A DNA stretch of 64,000 nt from Actinernus sp. WN-2022 (taxonomy: Eukaryota; Cnidaria; Anthozoa; Actiniaria; Actinernidae): positions 2,480,001 through 2,544,000 of the forward strand of contig JAOWCC010000286.1 of the NCBI GenBank assembly GCA_030867875.1. Reading direction: 5' to 3'. The position numbers and the translations under genes were made by a program. Below the pieces are notes generated by a model that saw only the letters and a program-made list of their open reading frames with translations, was not told where the DNA came from and searched no databases. Shown here piece after piece: positions 33,865 to 45,053 of this stretch (its first letter is position 1; each line of letters opens with the position of its first letter).

Positions 33865-33929
33865 GGTTTCGTGTCTTACCAGAGCCTCTGATTTTTCAGT
33901 TAGTTGAAGAGGCACTGGGAACGAGAATG
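33865..33929 (-). repeat. Inverted pair, right member
   Basis: Inverse of 27712-27775. Directly to its left is a perfect palindrome, TGTCCTAGAATCTAGGACA (about 33843-33861). Confidence 0.85.
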
Positions 33930-35519
33930 TTATATGGCCCTGATTCAAACAAAGAGAGAACGCGCACGCTTGAGAAACACAGCGTGTGGCTGAAATAACG
34001 AAAGAAATTGAAATAAATTAACATTGAATAATGAAAAATATATGTAAATAATATTTTTTTTACCGGCCAAATCGGTCCGTATAGAGGAAAACATATCCCT
34101 CTGTATCAAGAACGGCCCTCGGACTTTTCTCTATACGGACCTCCTGGCCAGCAAATAACATATTTATATTTTATAAGACAACGTTTTCTGGATTGACTAG
34201 CTCAAGGTTGCTATCGCCAGATAGTTGGCTCAGCCCCAAGTCAACTATCAAAGTTGATAGAAACCAAGAGAAAGCAAGTCTAATTGTTTTAGCACAACAA
34301 AGCCACTGTTCTATCAAATGTAAAATATTGTAACTTAACAAAAACGAAAAATTGAATCAGCTCCCAGAACCTACTACCGATCCATAATTGAAAAGACAGA
34401 TCTTTTGAAAAAGCATTGCTGATCTGAATCGCACAAGTTTACAAATACACAGAACAGCAGTATGATTTCAAGTGCTTCAAATGACAAACTAGCCGTAGGC
34501 ATTTAGGAAGCAGCGGCTAATTTTCTCGTACAATGTATACATTAACCCTATTGTATCATGGACTAAGAACGATGCGGCTACTGGTTTTCACACATTTTCT
34601 TTTATCCCACACATCAAGCTTTCTTAAGACGCTACATACACAACTGAAAAATCGTTGTTCTATTCAAATCTTCACAAATAAAGATAAAGAGATATAAGTC
34701 ACCCAATTGAATGGACTCAATAATCATTACTGCGCTATTAAAAAGTTATTTCGTACGGTTCGGTCTGTGATGCCAAAAGACGTGAGTAAACAAGGAATAT
34801 ACTCGGGCTTTTTCCTTGCCGCAATTCGGACAATAATGCCGAATGCCCAGTTGAAGCTGTTTGCCATTTAATAAGACCACAGACTGTGTTAAAGTTGGAA
34901 AAAGAATACGATATTTTATGTATAAAAATTAAATAAATGTATTCTCGACGTAAAGCCAGGAAGCATTATTCTCAAGTTTCTCAAAAGTCTGCACAAGTCA
35001 GGGGTGCGAGTAAACTCCTGTATTTATCTTAGACCGATCTGGTAACATGTGAGTCGAGTTTGTTGGTATCTCGCCCTTGCTCCGAGGGTTTTCTCCGTTC
35101 TTCCTCCCACAAAAACCAACACACTAAATTCCAATTTGATCTGTGACTTAGCCCGGTCCTGACTTTGACCAACCCTTGTGATTGTTCCTTAAAATTCAGT
35201 GTTTATTTTTGTCGCTTGAATTTGACTGGGCCTTTGTATTTTAGAAGGTAGAATTTGAAACGAAGCCACCACAAGAAAGAATAGAAACAAGTATGCTATT
35301 AAAAGAAAAATCGACCGGGAACCGGTGCTTTCCCGATGGTATGACCGTAGGCGCTAGTGATTTCAACTGGTTTGCAATGTTTTTATACCTGGGGTCTTCT
35401 CGATCAGATCCAAGATAGCGGACCTGTGGTAGCAACACATTCTGACACAAAGCAAATATAAGCACTAAACTAACTTTCCCTCGAACGCACAATCCCAAAT
35501 AAAGCAGCCTGTGGTGAAC
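33930..35519. other. Non-coding stretch
   Basis: Holds the inverted-repeat element 34036-34172. An 85-codon minus-strand frame (35241-35498) has YLGSDREDPRYKNIANQLKS but is not recognised. No other feature. Confidence 0.45.
34036..34172. mobile_element. Inverted-repeat element, about 137 bp
   Basis: GGTCCGTATAGAG (34074-34086) pairs with CTCTATACGGACC (34129-34141); GGCCA and TGGCC and AT-rich ends extend the pairing outward. Confidence 0.7.
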
Positions 35520-35870
35520 TTAAAAAAAAAAAGAAACACCGCCGAAATCTTTGCCCAAAAATACAATTTTCAACTCTCGGAACAGCTCCTCAAGTTGCAA
35601 CTCAAGTTTTTCTTTGTGAAGTGTTGCCAATTGCAACTCCTTGTCGATGTCGGCTGGTGTTGGAGTGGGTGTTGGAGTGGGTGTTGGAGTGGGTGTTGGA
35701 GTGGGTGTTGAAGGTGGCCCACTCAACGGAGTTGCCACCTCGGCAGAGTGGGATGGACCTTCGTTGTCTAAATCCAGCTTGAGAAAATGCTCATACAAGA
35801 ATTCCGGGTCATGTTTGGGCTTAACTTGATGAGTAGATTTGCGGCGGATTTCAGATGGAGCTTTAGACAT
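35520..35870 (-). CDS. Candidate first exon with Thr-Pro repeat and coiled coil
   Basis: ATG at 35870 starts MSKAPSEIRRKSTHQVKPK, then PEFLYEHFLKLDLDNEGPSH. A run of about nine Thr-Pro pairs is encoded by a 12-bp minisatellite (unit GGAGTGGGTGTT on the plus strand, about 35662-35709). A short charged helix follows, DIDKELQLATLHKEKLELQL. This N-terminal pattern (a DIDKEL or similar leucine/lysine helix after a Pro-rich linker) is one I recall from multi-copy anthozoan proteins. The end of the exon is unclear; a weak donor GAAAATT|GTATTT lies near 35575. Function unknown. Confidence 0.4.
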   Translation of the reverse strand: MSKAPSEIRRKSTHQVKPKHDPEFLYEHFLKLDLDNEGPSHSAEVATPLSGPPSTPTPTPTPTPTPTPTPTPADIDKELQLATLHKEKLELQLEELFRELKIVFLGKDFGGVSFFF

Positions 35871-37377
35871 AATGCTGAGGTTTTTGCAATGAACGAGAGT
35901 GCAGATCTGGCTAAGATGAGTGCAGATTGACGTAAAATGATTGACGAAAAGCGTGGAAAATAGAACAGCTAGAGTTTGACAACAGTGTCGAGAGTGTAAT
36001 TCAATTTAACTCGGGACTAAGTTTAGCCCCAGTTTAGCGTCTGGTTTAGGCCTAAAAGCGGATTAGGTTCTGTTTTCAATGAACCGTCGTCATCACTGAC
36101 TGTAACATGACACGCTAAAACCAAGATAAATTTTAACGCGGGACTTGGGCCACCGGAGTCGACCAAAACTTTTCACACTTGATTAAGACTTTTCTGTTTT
36201 CAATGAAACATTGCTATTGTTGAATGCTAGTTACGAAAAGAAAGTAAATTATTCTAGATCAGTGGACTTTAAATCATGGCGGGCATGCGTATTTCATATT
36301 TTCATTTCGAATCTGCTGGCGCTGTGGTGGTGGTGGTGGAGGCGGCGGAGGAGGTCCCATCAATGTGGAGGGCGTTTGGGTTCTTTAACGAAACAAAAAC
36401 AACATCTAAGTACTGTCATCTTATTTTTCAGTAAAGTCAGTGTATTCTAACGAAAGCTTGCCAAGTAAATTAACGGATAATCACCAAGAAGTCAACCTAC
36501 CATCTTGTACTTGGCTCCAAGTTTGGAAATTGCTGTCGAAATAAGAAAATTTGAATTTATTAATGAAATTGTTCTGAAAACACTTCTGTATTTAATTCAG
36601 AGCACAACATTTAATTCCGGCATCTCGCTTTACGGCCCTTCTGATAAGGGTTGACCTTTGAAAAGCCCTTATCATTAGGGATTATATTCAAAATGCCCTA
36701 ATGATTAGGTGTTTGGCAAGCCACATGTGTTCATATCCCCTAATGATTAGGGGATAGCCTGTAAAACCCCTTAGCATCAGGGGTTTTACTGCAAAAGCCC
36801 TAATGGTAAGGTCCTTTTAACACATACCTGAACTGAAAGCGTTGACAGATTTCTAAACATGAGAGCTTTTAGCCAGAAATATATGACAAGGTAATCGCTA
36901 TTCCATCACTCGCACCTAAATAAAGAAATATCACTTGCGCATGGAACAGAATCGTATTAATAAAAAGCATAAAAAGTATCCACACGTTGTCAGTGGTGGT
37001 CACTTACCTTGCACGTACTTCGCGAAGTCTATCGGGCATTTCGTGTACGTTCCAAGGGAGATCACTATAAATTATTGGCGGGAAGTGTCATCTTCCTTTG
37101 TTGGGCGGTTAAGCTCTCAGCTACCGAAGGCGATTGCCATTGGATTCATATTTTATGAAGTTGTCCGTTCTACACTCACATCTCGCCTTTGTTAGGATAG
37201 AAAGAACAGCGAGACAACCGAACGAGAAGCTGATCTATCACTGCGATGTTTCGCAAGACGTGGACCGCGATGTAACATTAGATTTAACTCGATGCAGACT
37301 ACCTGATCGGAAATATCTGACCTACGACATTACACGTACGTTGGGATCAAATTCCCTCACGCCTAAATACCATTAAC
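35871..37377. other. Stretch without a recognised gene
   Basis: Contains a GGT/GGC-rich run (36319-36355) and the first palindrome cluster (36636-36818). Two overlapping plus-strand frames (36935-37195, 37134-37376) are not recognised. Confidence 0.4.
36636..36818. repeat. Palindrome cluster 1 (CCCTAA/TTAGGG-like)
   Basis: Six consecutive short palindromes at about 36636, 36665, 36695, 36735, 36763 and 36793. Examples are ATCCCCTAATGATTAGGGGA and CCCCTTAGCATCAGGGG flanked by AAAA/TTTT. Spacing is 28-40 bp. Confidence 0.85.
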
Positions 37378-37789
37378 TGAATAGAGCGGATTTCAATTGA
37401 GTGTCGGAAGTGTTTTGGTTTTGCGTTTACTAAGCTGTCCTATTGGCTGAGAAAGTAAACCAAACGTAAATTGGTTTTGGCTTTGCTTTGGTTTGTCATT
37501 GGCTCACAGGGAAGCCTAGCCTGCGTGCAGACGTTATTTTTCCCTGCAAAAATCGGGAAAGAGACGTCTGCGAAACGCCGTTGATAATCGTGTTCTGGTC
37601 ACGTGTTTCTTTCCAGTATTTGAGGACCGCGCGCTGATTGGCTGTTGACGGAGGATTGTCATAAAGTCATATATGATTGGATAATAACTTCCGAGATGAC
37701 CCCATGTTTACTTTTCGAAAGTGGTATTCATTTACATACAACAAACGTCTAGTTGTGTTTTATGTTTTGCCAGGAGCCAATTTTTTCCT

Positions 37790-38170
37790 AGCCTGGGAAA
37801 CCAGCCGACTCTTATCGCTCCCCACTCGCGAAAGAGACGTCTGGGAAGTGAGGCAGAAAATGCCATACTGATGACGTAGCAGATAGCCGTTTCACGATGC
37901 ATAAATTAGTTGCAATTCTCAGAAGCCGAATGCGAACAACAGAGTTCTTTTCAAGGAATATAACCACCGTGGCTGCTCGTTTGCTTGGCAGTTGATCACC
38001 GTCACGAACAACTCATGAAATTCAAGCCTATTTAGCGTGTGCCGGTGCTGTTGTTGGCTCCTTTGCAGACAGTTCTTTCAGCGGCTAGTAAAGCGAAATG
38101 TCGTACTGTCAAAACATTTACAAGAAAGGTACTGACTACTGTCATAGTTGTTTATAATTTCATATCAGTA
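37790..38170 (+). repeat. Left inner arm of the foldback
   Basis: Inverse of about 38445-38790 with small indels. The pair could form a hairpin of over 300 bp. Confidence 0.75.
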
Positions 38171-38444
38171 AACCTACATACACTGAACTATCACAAAACA
38201 CTGGATGAGTTGTTGTTGCGGCGGATACTGATCGTTCAGACAGTGAATCTGGGCTATGTATAAACATAATTACATGTAAGTGTGCTATGAATCACGAACC
38301 AAGTGTGATATGAATCAATCACCCAAGCAAACGGGCAGCCTCGGTAGTATACCTGAAAATAACCGCTGCATTCTGTAGCTAACCTCTTCGGCTACTGACC
38401 TGACAAAAGAGCTGGCTTGAAAAGTGGCCTGCTGTGCTGTGTGT

Positions 38445-38790
38445 AGGTTTTGAAATTATAAACAACTATTATGTTTTGACAGTCGTAGGACAAATTCTCT
38501 TGACCGGGCCGAGCCGCTCAAAGAACGAAGCAAGCGAGCTACCAACACACGCTAAAATTTCATGGTTGTTCATGACGGTGATCCACTGCCAAGCAAACGA
38601 GCAGCCTCGGTAATTATATTCCTTGAAAATAACTCTATTGTTCGCATTCGGCTTCTGAGAATTGCAACTAATCAGTATGCATCGTGAAACGGCTATCTGC
38701 TACGTCATCAGTATGGCATTTTCTGCCTCACTTGCCAGACGTCTCTTTCGCGAGTCGGGAGCGATAAGAGTCGGCTGGTTTCCCAGGCTA
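38445..38790 (-). repeat. Right inner arm of the foldback
   Basis: Inverted partner of 37790-38170. Confidence 0.75.
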
Positions 38791-39022
38791 ATTTTTTCCT
38801 AGTTTTGCTGATATTGTGAAACATAATGGCAAGAATCTAGTATAAAATTAGAGCTTTCTACTTTTAGCTTCGAAGTTCACTGAAAGTCGCCATATATTTT
38901 TGAAACACTGCGTCTTGAAGTTGAAGAAAAGACGAGATGTGAAATATAATCTTCGAAGGCAGATCTTTACGAGAGTTATCAGCCACAAACGCAGGTCTGG
39001 TCGTAAAGAAAAGGGACAGTAC

Positions 39023-39660
39023 ATAATAATAATAATAATAATAATATTTTGACAGGAAAGCTCCACTCACAATTTGTGATTTTCAGGGAGGTCCTGTATT
39101 AAAAATATATATTTCACTAATATATGGAAAACAGAAAAGATAAATGGTTGAAATAAAATAGAAATAGAACAAGGAATATTATGAAATTAAGTTATGTGCC
39201 AGTAAGATTTAAAAATTGATAATGTAGTTGATTGTATAACTTCAGAGTCTAAAGAGTTCCAGTCTAATAGTGCATGGTAGGTAAACTTCTGTTGTCCCCA
39301 ATTCCTACGTGCGAATGGCAAATGTAGATTGTGCTGACGGCGTGTATTATATGTATGAAAGTCGTGATTCTTCTTTAATTTAAAGTTGAAGTCCACCACA
39401 TGTGCTAGAGAATTGTTTGAGTCAGACTGACTCCAGCTCTGCCCCGAAACGAGCTGCTCTAGATGGAAATGCGATCGAGCCGACGTACTTCCCTCGTAGA
39501 AGGTTGCCGACCACAAGAATATAAACTCCTGCAGCGAGAAAATCAAATAAATGTACGTACCTACATGATATTCCACTTTCTCACATTTGTTCGTCCGTGT
39601 TACCAATTCTTGATGATTCAGTTGTTGTAGGTAAAAATATTGAACCAAACAAAACACAGA
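39023..39660 (-). mobile_element. 5'-truncated CR1/L2-like LINE 3' end
   Basis: Minus-strand frame with HFHLEQLVSGQSWSQSDSNN, HTYNTRRQHNLHLPFARRN (the HSYNTRR-type motif typical of CR1/L2 RT ends) and FKSYWHIT before the stop at 39187. A short 3' UTR and a (TAA)n run (39023-39046, ATT in sense) follow. It is nearly identical to 19950-20260 where they overlap and extends about 300 bp further 5'. Confidence 0.8.
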
Positions 39661-40474
39661 AGACAGTCGTCCAAGTCAAGCCGGTTGAATGGCCGAGCAA
39701 AACAAATGTTATAACACGAATGCCTTGAAAGTTTGGGTAATATGTTGTTTCGTGGAACTTATAGCCAAATTGCATCGGCTGTATGTAAGAATACAGTTTT
39801 GAGAGAAAATGTCCAGCAACTCTTTCTGAAAGAAGTAGACCGAGAATATTGTGTTCGTTAAAATCGCCAAAGAAAAATATTACGAATTATAATTATGATA
39901 ATTTATGACCAGAACACGATTATCAAAGGCGTTTCGCAGATTTTTGCAGGGAGAGAGAACGTCTGCACGCAGGCTAAGGGAAGCCATTTATGAGTTACTT
40001 GTGATTACTCGCTGCTATGATTGGCTGGCTGTGGGTAATTTGCGTTTGGTTTCACTACACTCAATTGAAAACCGCTCTATGAGACTCGATACTAAAGCAA
40101 CGACGTTTCCGTTTTTGCGTTTCTTTACTTTAAAATATTTGCCAGTTTGACATAAAATATATGAATTTGTGATCTTCAGAGTAGAAACAAACACGGTGGT
40201 AGTCTGCATTTTAGTCTCCATTTCCCCATGTACATTTCTTGAATTGAACACCAGCTACATTATCAAGAGAAATACGACACTGATATGCTTTATAGTGTTG
40301 AATGAGATATGTTTACTGAATGATGTTCATGACCTAGGCATTCTATTAGCGAAACAGTTCCCCATAAGATCCATGTGAGATGAGGTAGTTAATGTTTAGC
40401 AGAGTAATAGCCTGAGAAAACAGCCGTCTCATGACGGTTCATTTGGCTAGTAGAGTGCTTGAACTTACAACAGA

Positions 40475-40942
40475 GCCCTAACGATTAGCTAGCAGGGCTT
40501 TTTATCCTCTTCTCCACCGACATTAGTTGTAAAATGTAAGTTAACAGTGTATTCGGCATTGTTAACAGAGAGCCCTAGCGATTAGGGCTTTACGTGGTAT
40601 ATTCCGCCGTGTAACGTATATTTCAAAACCTAATCACACAGCCCTAGCGATTAGGAGGTTTCGCGATATATTCCGCCGAGTAACGTAGATTTCAAAACCT
40701 AATCAATATACATAGCCCTAGCGATTAGGGCTTTTCGCGCTATATTCCGGCGAGTAACGTAGATTTCCAAACCTAATCAATATGCATACAATGTAGCCCT
40801 GGCGATTAGGGCTTTTCGTGTTCCATTCTAAATATGTCACACAGCCATAGCGATTAGGGTGTTGCGCGATATATTCCGCCGAGTAACGTAGATTTCAAAA
40901 CCTAATCAATATACATACAATGTAGCCCTGGCGATTAGGGCT
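40475..40942. repeat. Palindrome cluster 2 with conserved spacers
   Basis: Seven palindromes of the form AGCCCTAGCGATTAGGGCT at about 40475, 40571, 40640, 40714, 40795, 40843 and 40924. Several spacers repeat ATATTCCGCCGAGTAACGTA and TTTCAAAACCTAATCAATAT, so the array is a degenerate tandem repeat of roughly 70-80 bp. Confidence 0.85.
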
Positions 40943-41726
40943 TTTCGTGCTGCGACTAACACAGAGTTCTGTTGTTCCTTCAAGGATAATAAGCCTATAA
41001 TTGCCCTATGTCATTATGACGTCACTGCTTGTTTATGAGGGGGACAGAATCGACATGAACAATATAATTTTTAACTAAATCTGCTCTGCTTAGGAAAGTT
41101 TTACTTCGAATTGTCTGGTTTCCAGATATCAGCTGTATCAATGTTTATCCCACAATATTTACCGTATTTGGTGGCTGTTACCGCTATTCTACGTTCTACA
41201 AAATGCATTTGATAGCGATTTCCTTTGTGTGTTGCTGTTTTGTCCCCCTCCCACGACCGTGATCCTTAGCGTTTAAACAATAGATTGTTTTGATTTGACG
41301 TCATAATGATATAGGCCAATTCTCTCGAAGGTTTTGAGTTAAGTTTATGTTGCCGTGGGAAATGTTTGTTTTGTTTTGTTTTGAATATGAAAAAGTTCCC
41401 TCGCTGCAAGCCGAACCTTTTTCAACTTGCTGTGTTTTTATCAGCTTCAGTGGACTGACCTGACTGAGGGCTACAATGACGTATGGTGACGATCTTTGTT
41501 TTCCCCGTTGTTCGGTTTCCAGACCTGTGAGAAGATCGGAATAAAATTCCCGCAGGCAACACTCCGCAGGACGTCCAGTTTCTTTCGAGAAACATGCCTT
41601 CGAGACAGTTTTCGTGCAGGCTTAAGAATAATATTTGGTAAGAACTGTTAAGCGGCTTTCAATGAAATATACATAGCCCTGGCTTAACTTTGAAGTCTGA
41701 GTTCGTCAGTTACTGTTAATATACAG

Positions 41727-41992
41727 AGCCCTAACTATTGGGGCTTTTCGCTTTCTAATCTGCTTCCATATACAGAGCCCTGACTATTAGGCATTTTCGC
41801 TGGCGATTAGGTCTTTTCGTGATATATTTCGAGATTAGGCTTTGAAATCATCCAAGTTCCTCAGTTACTGTCAGAGCCCTAACTATTGGTGCTTTTCGCT
41901 TTCCGATTCTGCCTCCATATACAGAGCCCTGACTATTGGGGCTCTACGTTTTCTATTCTGCCTCAATATACAGAGCCCTAACTATTAGGGCT
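41727..41992. repeat. Palindrome cluster 3
   Basis: Five palindromes of the form AGCCCTAACTATTAGGGCTT at about 41727, 41776, 41875, 41925 and 41974, mostly preceded by ATATACAG and followed by TTTTCG or similar. A half-motif lies at about 41805. Confidence 0.85.
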
Positions 41993-42266
41993 TTTTGTGT
42001 TCTACCAAGATTCGCGCTTTACTCTTAGAACCTCTAGTATCCAGGGTACCCAACTATGTTAAAGAAATGCGTAAAGATATGATTGTAAAATACGAGAGTT
42101 ATACATCAAAATAAACTAAAGTGTTATCTCATTGTAATCCGTAGATGTGCTTCGATTTAAATGACTCGGTGTTAAGATATGAATAAGCAACCGCGGACAT
42201 TGCCGCTTATTTCTATGTAAAAAGGGTACAAATTAAACAGTTGTCTATCTGTCGTTAGCACGTCTT

Positions 42267-44443
42267 TCAATCACCAACACGCTTTCTCTGTCTTTTCTCC
42301 CGAGGACCTAGCTGCTTATCAACTGTATCAGGGTTCCTTCTCTTCTCTCCTACTGTGGCTCTCCTCTTAGCTTCTGGATTTGTCTGCACCTCTGATTTCT
42401 TTGGCTTTGTTTTCCTCGTAACGCCAGACTTTGAAGCCGTAAGTGAGGAACGAACACCTTTTAACTGGACCTGTTTACGAATAAAGTATACGTGACAGCC
42501 TTTTTTGTCTAAATAAAATGTGGCTCAATTAAGCCATACTAATTATATAGGCTGAAAACATAGGATGACGTTTCGTACTTTTTCAACAAGTTTTTATCAA
42601 CAGATCACGCGCCAATTCCTGTGTTTTATGCGCCAGGTCTTGAAACACGAGTGAGAGTGGGTCTGGAACAGGGTCTTCATAGGAATTTAATACCATCTAG
42701 CTGTATAATTTGTTTTGCATGGCGCAGAGCAGTGAGTAATGTGTTACCTTGGTAATCCGCCTCTCCTTTGCATATCTCCTTTCAAGTTCGGAATGCACTT
42801 GCGCGTCGCCATCTTCCATGACTGACACCAGTAGCATTATACCTTTCCAAACCGTTTAGTTGCCATTGCCCCTCGGGTGTTTTTCTTTGCCTTTCCTGTA
42901 ACTTCGTGATGTATCGCTTCCATCATGCTTTATCTTGGGGACGAAGCAATCCATACTTGCCTATATCCCTCTGAAGCTTTGAAAGATTCAGTTTTTCCGC
43001 GTCGACCGCAAGACATGCTGGAAAATGCAATGGCTGCGAATTCAACAGATTCAAGGGCTCAGCACCGGTCTCTGTATCAGGCGACCATACCTTGGTAGTG
43101 CTCCATTTTCGGTACTTCAACTCTACTTTGCCAGTTGCCACTGATTTTTCGAGCTTAAACTGGTGTGACACAGAGTGCCCACTTAACCCTTTCATGTGTG
43201 TTACCAGCCAGCTTTTGACATCAAATACGTAATCAATGATGTGGACTTCTGGAGTGGGATTGTAGGCCTCTTTGATTTGCAGAGCCAAATCGTCCAGGGT
43301 AACAACACTGTGCTTGTGTAGTCTTCTGGACACACACGAGAACATTTGATCAATGTCCTCATGTGTGTGGCCAACCATTAGAAATCCCACACGGACCTAA
43401 TAACAGCGTACAATTACATTACTTTTAGAATAGTGTATTATTTTCAAGTTACAGCACTTGTGCATGTTGTACTTTTACATGTTGCTACTGTTGCCGTTTT
43501 CGTATTATGGAATTTAGAAAATTAGTCTCATAACTTCATAAACACTTCCAACTCAACCATCAGAGCCAGAAATGCTAGCACGGCTACATTTTTGTTTTCC
43601 CGGCCACAGTTGTCCATTTGGAGGTACAGAACTGGTGGGTTAAGGACAATATGAGATGAGTTTGCTGATATAAATTATGTGGTTTAGCCGGGTCCTGCAT
43701 GATTTAGATGTTTAGACCCTGGGTACCATATCGTGCCTTTTTTTACTCACTATAGTTCTCAACAAACAAAACCTCGAATTCTCAAAAGAAATGGAAAAAT
43801 CTGATTTCAGTTTTTGTGCCATTTCACAGCAAAAAACAGCAGTGTATAGTTAGGAAAAGTAATAAACTTACATTTGTTGTATGAGGTGAACTTTCCTCGT
43901 ATTTGTCAGACGTTTCCTTTGTTCAATCTTGAGTTCCTAAGCTGCTCCTTAAGATGGACACAGAGTGTGCACTTGGTGAATCTTGATTGCTAGGAAATAT
44001 AAAATATTAAAACACCTTCCAGACCGGCTATATCATTCAGTAATAATTATTGTGAAATGCTGGAGGGAGCAACAGAGATATTTAACTCTAAATGTTCTAA
44101 TCGGTAGGAGTTTATATCAAACTTTATGTTATCTTTACCTTCGGTATTATGACATTTGGGAACTCCTTCGTCCACATCTTATTGATAAAGTGACTCTCAC
44201 TTATTACACGTTGCTCTCCCTGTTTAGCCATGTCTTCATTGTACAATGTACATCATATGAATACTGCGTTTGCTTAAACACGAAGGGAGCTGTTTTGAAC
44301 CAGTTGTTGGCATTACGTCTGACATAAACACGAACTGTTTGAACCACTTCTTTGCTAAATCATATGCGATTGAGGGGAAGCGACATCGTTTACCATCGAC
44401 AGAGACGGTACCCTCTTTTGTCACTCTTAATGTATCGTCGTAT
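42267..44443 (-). pseudogene. Multi-exon DUF7869-type gene remnant (transposase-like)
   Basis: Exons read from the minus strand. E1 44443-44139 (acceptor tttgttacag, donor CCGAAG|GTAAAG) has FPSIAYDLAKKWFKQFVFMS, LPSCLSKRS and, after a frame step, FINKMWTKEFPNVIIPK. E2 43989-43872 joins in phase 0: QSRFTKCTLCVHLKEQLRNS, a frame break, then HLIQQM and donor AAAT|GTAAGT. E3 about 43664-43534 has LYLQMDNCGRENKNVAVLAF, with a probable catalytic Asp. E4 43396-42748 has VGFLMVGHTHEDIDQMFSCV and, after TGA (42923-42925) and a frame step, ERRYAKERRITK. E5 42470-42267 joins in phase 0 and ends in a basic tail with PREKRQRKRVGD. The exon with the first Asp is missing. In this family the GHTHEDID and LQxDNxxREN motifs lie in a DDE/RNase H-like domain (recollection). 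Confidence 0.6.
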
Positions 44444-44804
44444 CTGTAACAAAGTGAAAACAAATGTGACAATGTGACATAATGTTTGCTTGTATTAAAC
44501 ATCTTTAAGGGTCACTAGATTCTGGTGTTTAGAATTTCTCGTAAACTAAGTGTAAATCATGTTTTCTTTAATTCCGGCTTAAGTCTGTGAGTCATGCTTT
44601 TTAAAGCTGCAAAGGCACGGCATTGCTGTGGAGCACCTAGTATTATAAAGGAAGCGATCAGTATTAATACAGCTGAAATATTCTCACGCTATTTTGTTAA
44701 CTGATGCAGGATTTTAGACAACGGTTTTTTTAGTATTGTATAAAGCTGCCTAATCTTCCAGGTATATGCATTCGATATCTGTATCACTAAAATGGATGCC
44801 TATA
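44444..44804. other. Short stretch between gene remnant and Penelope element
   Basis: No recognised gene or repeat. An upstream exon of the 42267-44443 gene would be expected here or beyond the inserted Penelope element. Confidence 0.4.
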
Positions 44805-45052
44805 ATAATAAAAAACAAAACTAGACTAGTGAGCAGCACGTCTGCGAACTTTTAGTTGTAAAACGTATTTATTTCCTACGCGTTTCGTCTGACTACTGCA
44901 GACTTCATCAGGGAGTTTTACAATACAACGTTTGTAGGCTGTATATATACTGAACGTAACCATTACATTTCGTAAAATTCCCCGCGCGTCCGGGAAACAG
45001 GCGAATTATATTACAAGGTGTAACATATAATCTGCGTGATAATCTTATTTTG
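44805..45052 (-). repeat. 3' pseudo-LTR of the Penelope-like element
   Basis: Matches 47885-48165: AGCAGCACGTCTGCGAACTT, TACGCGTTTCGTCTGACTAC and TAATCTGCGTGATAATCTTA are shared. It lacks about 15 bp (a duplicated CGTCCG-type stretch) present in the other copy. Confidence 0.85.
44856..44923 (-). ncRNA. Type I hammerhead ribozyme, copy in the 3' pseudo-LTR
   Basis: On the minus strand the core CTGATGA and GAAA flank a stem II of GTCTG/CAGAC with loop CAGTAGT. Stem I is GTAAAAC plus TCC, pairing with GGA and GTTTTAC on the 3' side, with an internal loop. Stem III is the short self-complementary CGCG (ACGCGT), and the predicted cut follows GTA between 44877 and 44876. A palindromic stem III suggests action as a dimer, as described for ribozymes of Penelope-like elements. 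Confidence 0.85.
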
Positions 45053-45053
45053 G

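Larger units (their letters stand above)
37378..40090. mobile_element. 2.7-kb nested inverted-repeat (foldback) element with LINE insertion
   Basis: The outer arms are 37378-37602 and 39903-40090, inverted, sharing TTTCAATTGAGTGT, GCCTGCGTGCAGACGTT and TGATAATCGTGTTCTGGTCA. The inner arms are about 37790-38170 and 38445-38790, inverted, sharing CTGGTTTCCCAGGCTA, GCGATAAGAGTCGGCTGG, ACGGCTATCTGCTACGTCAT and AAATTATAAACAACTAT. The spacer (38170-38445) carries a further partial copy of the arm (CCAAGCAAACGGGCAGCCTC). A LINE copy lies between the right inner and outer arms. No transposase is visible, so it would be non-autonomous. Confidence 0.7.
40091..42266. other. Repeat-rich non-coding stretch
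   Basis: Contains palindrome clusters 2 and 3 (40475-40942 and 41727-41992). Between and around them no gene is recognised. Confidence 0.5.

Noticed and set aside
36935..37376. Two overlapping plus-strand frames as a host gene
   Set aside because: No domain, no splice support, and they lead into the foldback element.
36636..41992. Short palindromes with spacers resemble a CRISPR array
   Set aside because: Spacing and spacers are not uniform, repeats are degenerate, there are no cas-like genes and the DNA is eukaryotic.
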